DNA of 64,000 nt, from the NCBI GenBank assembly GCA_040954595.2, contig CM082597.2, positions 1,984,001 to 2,048,000 of the forward strand, written 5' to 3'. Below, one piece after another: positions 1 through 12,400 of the stretch (positions are counted from its first letter, which is position 1; each line of letters begins with the position of its first letter). Under the pieces are notes generated by a model that did not search any database, was not told the DNA's origin, and was given only the letters and a program-made list of their open reading frames with translations. The stretch comes from Balanoglossus misakiensis. Taxonomy: Eukaryota; Hemichordata. The position numbers and the translations under genes were made by a program.

Positions 1-307
1 CTGATGATCGAGAGGAGAACTTATCGCCGTTATTGCTTTACCACACTAAAGCTCTTCAAGTCGCGCGTCATAGGAGCTCGCCCTTTTCTGTGTAACAGTC
101 TTTTCAAACATCACTGCCGAGCTACTTGGCACAAAAAGACACTAAAGTACAGCCTGAGTCTGCACTGCGAGGTCGTGACGTCTAAATTTTCACGTCTGAA
201 TAGAAGAGGTAGTTTGCGCGTCTTTCACACTTCTCACTTGAAAACGCACAAGCGCCACCAAAATAAAATAAAATAAATGATGGATGGATGGATGGATGGA
301 TGGAAGG

Positions 308-347
<40 letters not shown>

Positions 348-3171
348 CAGTTCTGGCAAAACATTTTTCCACCGTTTGCATGACTTAAAAAGTCACATAT
401 TCAACGGTCGTGACACTATCCAAGCTTGTCCTTCGCGAGACAAGCATTCGAGCAAATGCGTTTACATTCGACACACTGTGTCGTATTGTTCGCTTCCTGA
501 AAGTGATCGAGGGCCCATCGAAACTCTTGAGAGGGTTATGCAGCCTTTCAATGACAATTCTTCGGGATCTAATTACCAAGACGTGGGCTTCTATGCTCTT
601 TGCCTCCATTCCTTATTAAGTCGACTTCGATCGGCGTTTTGATTTATAGGCCCGAATTCACGTATCTCTCAACTAGCGGTTTGTCATTGCGTAATCTCGT
701 TGCATAGCGGCGTTGGTGTTGATTTTAGCTCGAGTCAAATTCAAGCACTTCTGACATTTCATTTGATGTGGGATGGCGTGCTATGTTTTGTTAGATCTAT
801 GTTGATATTTACATAGAATATAGGATTGGGTCTCTCCAAAGCGTGACTAATGGATCGGCGGCGTTCTCGGGGTCATGTTGGTGCTCCGTCGCGCTAATTC
901 ACCGCTGCCAATGATTTTAATTACCGGGACGTGACGAGTTTGCCGTTGTTTAGCGACTGTTGGCAACCCCCCTCCCCGGCCGTGAAGTGGTTTGCTATTT
1001 GTTAGATCGGGTGATATATGGCCGTACGAGACACTCGAAAACACGTTAGCCTGCATGTACCCATTATGGAAGTTGTTGACACAGTGATTTTTTATGTAAA
1101 GTGCCGTTTTGAAGTTTATCCCGCGGTTCGCTGGTGACGTGGAACAGACAGTTCTCCAAATATTGAGAAAACCATGACAACGTCCTCGGTGAAAAGTCAT
1201 TTTTTTCAGTATGATATCTTAATTTTACACTCCGTTAGAAAAAAAAACTAATACCAAACATTTGTGCAAACCACATTCATTACATTTTACAAAAAAAAAA
1301 TATATTGTTCGATAATATAATCCAGTCACCCGTAAAACGAGTAAAATGGCAACAAATATTTTATGAAACCTCCATTGTTATAATTGAAATTTATCGCCGA
1401 AATTGTTTTATCTACGACAACTATCGCTGATAAATTCTGACGTCACGAGTTCCATTGTCGTCTGTTTCCGGTATACTCCCGCGCTCCGTCCAGCTGGACG
1501 CGAACAACACGCTCGTGTTGCATGAATCACTGTGGTCGGGAGGCCTCCGTCAAATTTGCCATGTGCTCATCCATGTCTCGCTGGCGCATTAGCCGTAATG
1601 TTAATTGTTGCATAAATACAACAATTATCAACATTTAAAGTCGGTTCCATTTGCACGTCTACAGGGCTTACGCCTCGTTTGCCCGATACTGACTACACAA
1701 AGCGCCGATCATTGGGACCTTAAAAAACCCGGACTGTTTACACCCATCCTCACAACATTCATAGCGCGATAAAGTGTTATAGCTCCGCGTATATCCGGTG
1801 TAGTAATATCTTCCAAAAGGTAGAAATAAAGCAAAACGACATTTTATTCTTTTTGAACGAAATATCGTGAAAATTAATCCTTATTTTGAGGAAAAGCCTC
1901 GGAGATACTAGGATGAAAGACCGCCGCGATTAGTGAAGGGCGGGGATCGGCGATTGGAGAATAGCTTGAAGTTAAGCGATGGGTTAATAATTGGGGGATT
2001 CTGAATATTCTAGCAATTAAACAGGCCAGTATCAAATGAGTCTGGGTTGGCCCCATCGGTATAATCAGCTATGTAGTTGATTACAACTTATCTCCTGGGT
2101 TAACACAGACTATTTTGCCTCGCACAACCGCACACAAAAACTGTAATAGTAAGTCTGTCTACGGGAACGACAAGAAAAATGGCGCAAAAACTGTTTAAAT
2201 GAGAGACGTCTTCATTCATTGAAGCAAATTATTGGAGATTTTATCCCGTGTAGAAAATTTCACACAAGTCTTTAAAAATAGTATTGTTACATATGAAACT
2301 AAAAATCATGGTGATATTACTGCAGTGTTCGAGACATGGGTCTGGTGACAACGCTCTTTCATCGCCTCGCTGGCTTGATTTCTCACGGTGCGGCCCTCGG
2401 AATCGATTGAGTGGGCTCGCAAGGAAACGACGGGCCGTTTCTTGTTCGGGAAATCACACAAGTACTTTAGGAAGGAAAGCGGCCGGAAATTCGGCAAGTG
2501 CACAAACGACAACACCAAAAACGGGCAATCGTGCGATAAGGGTCACTCAGAGCTGGCAAACGAACAGCGAACGACATCGCTTGTGACGTCACACTTGGCA
2601 GAAAAGGCGCGCATTGTCCTTGCCGCAATTAAAGGTGTGAAGAGCGACCGTTTTCACAGCTACTGGCGAAAATGACCCGAAGTGACGAGAAGGGAGCGTA
2701 TCATTCAAGTGGCCGGTTTTCCTGTGATCTTGTTTCGGGCGTCCGCTTTGTCGGTGTCGAGTCCGGACAGCGTCGTTTCTTTCGAGAGGTTGCGGCTAAA
2801 ATTCTTGATTGCACTGATTGCTTTTTAGACTACTTATGTTTTCAAAATCGTGAAAATTTAACGAAGAGATATGACCCATTTAAGACAATCACCTCAATGA
2901 CACGTGACTCGTTCTAAAAATGGCTTGTCCACAGTCACGCGCGGTGGGCGACGGCGGGAATTTATGCAAAACCGAGAACTCGGCAGACGACACCTGTTTT
3001 TGTCGTTGCTTCATTTTACGGACAAACTCGACATTCTACTCAAAACAAATTACAAATTTTAGTAATTTAAGTACTAATATGTTATTCCTATGCATGACAT
3101 TTTGTGAATCGAGACTTGTCGACTACATTGATATTTTAAAGAATCATTTTTTTCATGGTTGTATTTTGCAG
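1..3171. other. Sequence upstream of the first ERG copy 1 exon
   Basis: Probably an intron of ERG copy 1, because the next upstream exons of the family (SSYGG-like and Pointed domain) were looked for and not found. It contains a TGGA/GAT microsatellite at 278-348, CRE palindromes at 1438 and 2584, and CAGACGAC motifs at 1457 and 2984. Confidence 0.55.
278..348. repeat. Microsatellite (TGGA)n then (GAT)n
   Basis: A short TGGA run joins directly to about 13 GAT units. Confidence 0.95.
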
Positions 3172-3219
3172 ACCCCTATCAAATATTTGGCGCTGCAAGC
3201 AGTCGTCTGGCATCATCTG
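3172..3219 (+). CDS. erg: ERG copy 1 small exon (48 bp, DPYQxxG...SSRLA)
   Basis: The acceptor is ...tattttgcag and the donor is gtaagt. With a phase-1 entry the exon reads (D)[15 protein letters not shown](G), equivalent to DPYQILGPTSSRLANP in vertebrate ERG/FLI1. In those genes this is also a separate 48-bp exon as far as I recall. The exact same length and phase recur in copy 2 (31402-31449), which supports the call strongly although the exon is far too short to stand out as an ORF. Confidence 0.9.
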
Positions 3220-3350
3220 GTAAGTCTTAATATATTCAAAGATTTCAGTCCTAAACATGGGGCCTGGATGATAGTTTGCCGTAATGTGGTGTTAGGAACA
3301 TTGTTGTTTTTGTTTGTGTGATGATGATGGTGGTGATGATGATAATGATG

Positions 3351-3419
<69 letters not shown>

Positions 3420-6400
3420 TCACTAGTGTACATGTCATCTGTTAACATAAAAGGGACAGCTGCGTATTTTCATTGGATGCATGATTGAAAGATAAGTTCT
3501 TCTCTGCTCCAGTGTTTAATATTCACCTTGATGAAGGCAAAGGTGACCACAAGATGGCCGTTGGCCGCATGACAGTGAAGGTCACGCACTAACGTAAATT
3601 AAATAGATTGGGCGAATGATATCAAAAAATACCGAGGTTGTATTTGTGTAGAACACACTGTACTCCATTAAATCATCTGACAGTCGAGATCGCACCGCGA
3701 TTTTATCGGGAGACAATGCCTGAATGAGCAGGAACATTTCGCTGGATACAGTCAGTCAGCGATAATGATCACGACGAGGGAGAGACGACGAACTAATGAG
3801 AGGAGGGAGAGAGGGGAGGGTAGAGTTGACTGCACTTGATTTCAGGAAAGGCGGAACAAAGTGGCCATCTCCTCGAAATCGAGGACGGATGGGGAGAAGG
3901 AAATGACGATGGCCGGCACGTGAGAGCACAGTTGTGTGTGTGTGTGGGGGGGGGGGGCTGCTCTTGCTGATTGTTTAGGTCGTCTTCTCAACATCACAAT
4001 ATCTGCATTTTTGCATTATTTTCATGATTTCACTTAAAAACTTAGACTGGTTCATTGAAATGAGCTAACTGAAGGCTATACACAATATATTACATACGTC
4101 TGATTGTGGCTGTACATGTTAAGTAATTATAAAAGTCACAACGCTGAAGTTGACAGAATCTTGTTTGATTCCTTTGGAGGTATTGCGCGGGCATCTTGCT
4201 CTGATTTTGCAAATCGAAAAATCACCTATCTCTGTTTGTTCTGCATACTAGATATTATTAGACCCGTGAGAATGGTTGCTCTAATCTCGAAATTCGATTA
4301 AAAGCTCCCTGGTTTTAATTATTTCCATACTGATGAACAATTTCAACTAATCAGGGGAGGGTAGGACACGCGAAAAAAAGTGAGTTTCAATATGGTAGAT
4401 TTGGCGCGTGCGCGGGTTGTGCAAGGTTAAACTCAACTACGTGTACCGCGTTTTGGCGCGCATTTTTTGGCGCGCGGCCTACAAATCATCGCGGCCAGAT
4501 CGGCGGCGATAGAGCGGATTTGGTGTGAAATGACTGTAAGTCTATACAAAGTGACAGTCAGCGGAGTGATATGGCTATCACCAGCCAACTCCCGTATCAA
4601 GTTTATCCCTGGGCTTTGCCGAAAAGCCCTCCATCAACCCAACTGATTTAATCCTTGTCAAATTTCTTCACAACACCTCTCGTTAAAAATGTGACAGCTG
4701 TCCGAGATAGAGAAAAAGAAACATCAGCTTTTCTGAACTCCCTCTCAGATCAAACGCCTACATCGAATATAATAATTAAAACGAAGGGGATCAAAGAATT
4801 TATTTCTTTATGCCCTAATAAGCAATTCATAATCTTGCTCAGCCGACGGCGTCTTCAAAAATCTACCTATACACAAATCCAGCACACTAATATCAAAAGA
4901 CACACTATTTTGCAACATTGTAGCCGCAACTGCAATACACGACAACATAACTAGTAACAATGTACCCAGTACCTTGAATCACGTGTATTTAAAAATCAGC
5001 TTGTTAGAAGAACGAAGAGTGCGCCTTGAAGCAGGTATATCAATCAAGGGCTTTATCTTATCTGGACAAAAGCCACCGAGAATTTTGAAAGTAAGAAGGA
5101 TTATTTTAAACCTGATCCCTTCCTTTACATAAACGTAACCAACCAACCAACCAACTAACACATATGTTATGTGCACAAATTTCCATGCGCAAGTAATTAT
5201 GTAGGGTGGTTTACGCTGGTGATTTTTAATTCCATAAAGGAGACTTTCTCTCATATTCTGAAGAATCAACCCTAAAGCTGCTGGTGTAAAATAAAACAAC
5301 CTTTGTCAATTTAACAGTCTTGTTATTTCTTTAATGCACCGCAAGTGATATCGAATCGCCGATCCTCTAATTAGAAGCTCGCCTTAGCCAGAATTATCGT
5401 TGAGTGACTTATCGTGGCAGGGTGATACAGAATTCAGTACCTGCGGTAGCGATTCAGGAAATTGGCGATAACGTTGGTTTTTGGACACGCCTGTGATTGC
5501 ATCCCGCCGGTCTCATAGATTTCACATCGACACTAAACTTGTGTAAGGTAGAATGCGCCTTGAAAATCAAAGTCTTAAACTTTCTCTCATATTTTACTGA
5601 AATCAACTTTGGATAATAAACAGCGTGTCGTCACATAGTCATCAAAACACTCCTCATTTTAACCATAAAATGGTTAATATATATAAATATGAAGCGACTC
5701 AACTGTAAAAATATACCTGGTATGAAAAAGTTAATAACGCGGTGCGCGCATCGAAAAATTGAGGTCTAAAATTTCACTCGTCATTGCCTAGCTAAATTAC
5801 ACTTCAAGTTTGACTTCAGTCGAGCTATCGAGCCAATATTAACATTAAGATGTATGGCCATCTTGTAAAATTGCCCCAAATTTGCTCATGCAATGAATTA
5901 AAAATGTCGGTCAAACCCTATGAACAGAACGAGCACTTTAAGACAGAAATGAAATTCTCCCGATTTCTTGTAATATTTTTTTGGTTATGGTTTTATCTGC
6001 ACTTTCTGTCCAATCTTACTTCACGACTTCCAGAATATGTTCTCTTTTGACGAACGCCTTCCCGACTCATAATTTTTTTCCGTCATGATGACGCGTTTAT
6101 TTGTCCATTTCTACATTTTTGAAGTGCCGGGCATTCGCGCTTTCAGTAGCCAATAGCGATGCGTTGAACAGCCCGCTATCATTTGATGATGCATGCTGTG
6201 AAGTGATAAAAAGGCTGACCCCGTGACCATAACACCGATGCAACTTCAGAACCTTCCGAAGGAAACATAAAAACTTCTACTCACAAGCGCATTCACAGGA
6301 GAATAAAATCGACATCCTTCCGTTGCTAGGAAACGATGGAGATTTAGTAGTTTCTGCATCATTTACACCAACTTTCATTGGAACGTATTTTTTTTAAATG

Positions 6401-9400
6401 TGACGTAGGTTTATACCTGTACCCATTTACGGCAATTACTAACCTGCACGGACGCCATATTGGTCTAACGGGTCCTCTTTTGCGATCATGCGACCAGACT
6501 ATAACGAGTGCATATTTGCTCAATTTTAAACGACAGATATAGTTGACTCGCATGTCAACAAAGCTTTTACCGCCGTTTCCTCTTAATTCACTGTGCCGAA
6601 AATCGATCGCCCAAACCCCATATAGCTCCTCACGTCTGACTCACGGTAATCGCCACAGAATACAAATAGTGGCTGTTTTGCTGATATTTTGCTTGTGTTT
6701 TCAAAATTAAATCTCCCTGAATATATATTTGTCTGAATCTATTCTCATAAAATGACAAGTTTTACCTCTGGAAACGACAGTAGCCGCACGCATGCGCAAT
6801 ATTTTTGGATCAACAGGTTACTGACAATAAAATGTCTGTGGACGCTTGTACTACACCTTCGAATCACAACATTTCTTCTCATATTTTTCCTGCAGACTCA
6901 GAAAAGCGTTTTATTAAGGAAAATTCACAATTTTGTATGATATTGGCTACAGAACCCATGCACTGTGAGCACAATAATGTCGTGTCGTTGACTTAAGTTA
7001 TGAAAAGCCCTGATTTGAGTCAAATATTAACCGATAGCTTGAGTGAAACCTGACTCGCAGGCGAGAATTTATACGATTCAAAATGGCGGGAAATGCGGGC
7101 AATTGATATGTTCTCAAGTGGGGTAAATCTCCCGCCAGGAAGCCAAGAGAACGCGATCTCAATCATATCCTTCCACGGGAAAGACAAACAATCAAAAGAA
7201 GATCTTTATTTTTCCTATTATGTTGGCAGAGAGCCAACTCAGACGGAGCATTCTCAATTTAAAGGAGAAGTGAATGTAGATCGATTTTTGGCGTTCGCTC
7301 GTCTCCGATTTCTTTCGCATTTTCGAACAATTTCTTTTTTCATCTCCCCCTCAAAATAGACTCGAATTTGTTTAATGGGTCTACGTTGAATATTCATTGC
7401 TTTCACCCTCCTTTGACTGAAACTGCTCAAACACGTTCAGGAACCGGTTATCTGTGCGAACGGCATGACGTCACACGGTAATGAAAGTGACACGACGTGA
7501 TTTTTAAAGATTTCCTTTATTTTCTCGCTCTCTCTGCATGTCTCAGGACAAGAGCAAAAATTAGCAGACGACAGCAGAGTCGACGTGAAGCTAACCCTAA
7601 TCGTTTCTCGGGGCAATTTACCGGCTTACGAATTCTGCCCACACGTCGGAATCTAACATCGGAATTAGAAACGAGCTGACTTCGAAATTCTCTAGCGAGC
7701 TGATGGACGGGTAGCTTTGCAATCTCATATTAAAGTGCATTGAGTCGCTTGTTAGGCTAGAGTGCACCTCTGTGTTGGGAACTAGACCGGAAGTACATTA
7801 TAACTGTATTAGGTGGAATAACTCTTGCATTGCACACAGAAATGCATTAAAGTGTTCCAGTGTCTTTATTGATTACAACAAGCTGCCTCCACTTACGGTG
7901 ACGCGATATTCAAAAAATAGTCTGTTCGGAATGGTTTAAGTTCTGGGCCCCCTAAGCAGTGAGACTTAACCAAATGCGATTCTGTTGTCATCTAGACAAG
8001 CCAAAAAATCAAATGATCATTTCATCACGGTGCTAAGTTATACCTCACCCCCACCCCATGCAATTGTCAGTTTTAGGGTGTGGGGAGACGACTGAACGAT
8101 ATCTAGAAATGGCTTCAATTGGCAAGAACTGGGAAAAACAAGCAACGTGTTCGTTGTTGCGTGAAATAAAACAAATGCGAGGAATTCGTGCACACGCTAT
8201 AGAGAGTGAAAGGAGCTATCAGCAAAAGCAATCATGAATTTTTATCTGTCAATTGTGAGTCAGTATTTGCATAGATAATAGCGCCATTATCTACACCGTG
8301 TACAGTGTTGACATAGTCCTTACGGAACAGAGAATTCACTGGTAAAAGCTCGCTTCTCAGTTTCAAGACACTACACCCTAAAACATTCAAAACTAATCAG
8401 ATCAGATCTCTGTATTTCGGTAGTCTGAAATCTGTGCTATGTAGGGGGCGCTTCTCGTTATTTGAATAATACGTGTATTTCAACACGACTGGTGATAACT
8501 GACCTTGTGATGGTCTTGTCGTTGTAAAGAACATACATATCGAACGCACGCCCAACCATAAAGGAAAATAAAGGGCTTACATCATGCATGACCAGGAAAT
8601 AGTTTAAAACTTCGAAGCACGTAGGGGAAAATTCTGACGATTTCTCATCGAAATCGGACTTGTAGTCAAATGCCCACCATTATCGTTCGTGGAGGTCCAA
8701 GAACAACGACGCCATGTAAATTATGTACAGGAAAATGAAAAAAAATCAAACACAATTCCTTTGGGTTCAAATTATTAACTATAACTATGATCGTTAGTCA
8801 TTATGAAAGTATGCACTAAATACGCAGTACCTGAGTGACCCAAGATGGCGTCAAAATTTTGCCACCCACCGCGCCGGTAAATGTAATCTATGTTCCGCTT
8901 CAGAAAAACGGCGTATAACCGCTATATTTTCCTGGACAGACTAGCAATCTAACTCTGGTGTTCTTTCTAGAACACGGGGCTGGGATTTGGAATTCCATGG
9001 TGCACATCGAAAATGTGCAGAAAATCGGAGAGACACAGAAACCTTTCTGATTTTCCCGCTCTGGGGCACGATATGATCAACTGCCCGATAATGTCGGCAA
9101 TTGTGTCGTCTGCATCCGAGATTAGAAGGGTTGGATTCGATTTCTGGAAGGAAGGAGGAAGGAAGCCTTTCTGGACTAAAGAAGGGGAGTAGGAAGAGGC
9201 TGCATTTGATACGGATTCCGTGAGTAAGAATCCGAACGGTGGACTGGGAATTTGATCGGAGTATTGATCGCATTGTGTGTGACTTCTCCCGAGCATTAAG
9301 ACTGCAATTAGTGTAACGGTAGCTCCGCGCCGACAGTGCCCATCGGCGTTCGGAATCAAAAAGTCAAACTATTTATGCGTTTGCCTGAATCCGCGGCAGA

Positions 9401-12400
9401 CAATTTTGGCGACGTCGTTTCCAGAAGTAAAAGATCTCGACAAATACCTGATGGATGCAGTGAAGCTATGATATCGGTGAAACTTTTTGACGGTTTATGA
9501 TTTTAGGCGGGAAAAGTGGTCGTCTGACGATCACATAGCTGGAGGGATCAACAGGTAGATAATTGCATTCAGAGACGCGCTGCAATATTAAGAACACTTA
9601 GTAATGGCAAAGCCCGCAGCTATATTTTTGTATATAGCGAGGTATTGACAGAAAGCAGTGGCAAGCGAAACATTCCCTCCACTACTAACAAAGCACACTA
9701 TCGACTTTTTGAGAGTGCAATTTTTGTGCAAGTCTCCATCTGAATTGGGACCAATATTAGTGTTCTTGTCATGGTAGCATAAAAAATTCAGCAGAGCCTT
9801 TGAAATGTCCTAATTAATCCACCGACAAGTATACTTTTAAATCATTAGGCACAGAAGATGGCGCTGGCGAGTTGTAAATACATTTTGAAAGCTCTAATAA
9901 TTTGTTTTTGAGTGCTTTTATGAGTCGTCCCAGTCTTTGATAACGCGGAAGTCGACTGCCTTTTTGCCGATTGCTTTGTACGAATCTATTGTCGCCGCAA
10001 AAGCTTTTAAGCAAGTTGACAAATTACCGTAACCGGACTCTGTAAATGGGATAGGAAAAAGGACTGGCAAGGTTTGACGTGTTTTGTCATATAGCCGCAT
10101 CCGTTAGCACTGGCTGCCTTTGACGGCTCCTGGCTCCGTATGCCAGAGCGGGTTCCTGAACTGGAAATTAAGCAATGGATATGCTGCCTCTCTGATAAAC
10201 TATATCCCATTATTTATTACCATTGGTGAAAAGAAACATAGTGGCCCTAAAACTGGTTTAATTTTTAACTCTAAGTGTATTAGGGAGGTGTTCGTCTGAA
10301 TAAGACGCTTTGTGTCAGGTCGGCTGATGAAGTCGCTTAGAGCGGGGTGACAGTCGGATATAGCCTGTTCTCGATTTAGCTTTGCGTCTGGCGCGTCCCC
10401 GCACGCCTGTCAACATTTGATGATCTTAGAGTGACTCAAACAGATTGAAAAGTTGAGAGAGGTAGGGTGAGAGGGTGAGTGAGTGAGTGAGTGAGTGAGT
10501 GAGTGAGTGAGTGAGTGAGTGAGTGAGTGAGTGAGTGAGTGAGTGAGTGAGTGAGTGAGTGAGTGAGAGAGTGAGTGAGTGGGTGAGTGACAGACAGACA
10601 GACATACCGAGGGACAGAACGACAGAGAGTATCCCTAATTTTTATCGGCAAAAACACTGGCCAAAAATTTCATTTATTGAGAGAATCTGCCGACTATATA
10701 GTTTTATGATAATTTTCAAAGATCACGTACCTATAATTTTATATGGATGCCGGGATATTGGGAACAAAGCGGGGAAGATTGTTCCGTTTTGGACATTGTT
10801 TTGTTGTCGCTATGACTCCATTGCAGACAGGTGCATCCTTCGCTAAAAATCTTATGATTTCACTATCGCAACTAAAAATACGCATATCAGATTTTATTAC
10901 TTTGGTTAGGTTTTGCGATGAATTTATGATTTGAGGAATCTGCTTCGGTTAAAATCTTACTGCACGGTGCCCTGAGAAAGGTTCTCTCGCCAGCTGTACA
11001 TAACAGGTTTGTGACGAAGTTAAGGCGGGAAACTTTGGTCGTGTCACCGTAGTTTAGGCGGGAGACTTTGGTCATATAACTGCTACGATGTATCAATTTG
11101 AAAACAATATGGTTGTTACTTTGTACACACACTATACAGGGATGACTATGTTTAAAACTAAGACACGTATTGTGAGAGAGGGGCATTAGTTACAGGAGAC
11201 AAAAGAAAGAAAGAAAACTCTGCTTTCAGAGCGAGAAAGACTTCTAGAAAATTGCTGCGCTAAAACACTGTTGTAACACACGATCTTTACACACCGGAGG
11301 CGCGATGCAAGCATTTGGCGCGCCGAAAGGTGTTCCCCAACTTGTCACCGGAACCATTTTCTGGGTGATTTTAGTAGCTCAATCTTCTCGTTTGGGCATC
11401 TTACTTTACTGCTCACTAATGTGCATATGTCATTTCGATGTCGTCGTTTCGTTCTCGTACAGACGTTGAGTGATTTTGCGTAGGAATTATTCTCTGATCG
11501 CGGAAGTGCGCATGACTAGAGGCTGTCGAGACGATTACGGCGAGCGAAGGGACTTGGCGAAGCAAAGCGGTCCTTACATAGATATTCGCACACAAAGGCC
11601 CGCTCGACAAGCCAGTGTAAATACTCTGTCCGGAATATGAAAACGTACGTTATATCGCCCGGCAAAAAACTTGCATATTACTGAGATTTTGTACAGACAA
11701 CTAAAATAATAGATGGTTGAGTAAACGACAGCATAATATGACTTTGCGGCAGCCATCTTTGTTCACATTCCTTTGTGGAAAAACGTCTTTGAAGTCAGCT
11801 GTGTGAAATAAATGAAGTTCAGAGACAATGCCGCGTAAATAAAATAAAATACGCAAGTCTTTAGTTCTCGGGTGACGTCAATGACTTGAACACGCCTCGT
11901 TGTGTTTTCAACTTCAACACATCACGAGAACAGTCGTTTGTATTTTCTGCAACAGCAGGAAATGACGTTCTCATCGTTCTGGTTTTTCACAGATGGTGTT
12001 TCTATGCTATGTGCACAGGCTGGGTGTCGCTCGTGAACACCTGAAATGGCACGCGTTTGAATCGAGTTATGCACAAAATGTGTGACACAATGTTGTGGGG
12101 AGGGGCATGAATGTTTCTTGAAGGCCAAAAGAAAGACACTATGGCGTTATCTAAAAGGGACCCTCGCTGGCCTCGGACCTATGCCTGACTTGCAGAGTCG
12201 ACGTGCAGAACCACCGATGTCGGCAAATTTTCCCACCAAAAACAAAACAAGGGAAAACAGTTGAAGTGAAATGTCTGAATATTTTACCCCTGGTATAGAC
12301 ACCATATAAGGAGAAAGTTAAACAGAGATTCGCTGAATTTATTTACGCCAAATTCAGTCGGATAATTCCATACAAAAAACCTGCTATCGTAAGAGTCATA

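Noticed and set aside
12302-12311. Perfect CArG box CCATATAAGG about 100 bp from a CRE
   Set aside because: Several CArG matches are expected by chance in 64 kb, so the pairing alone is weak.
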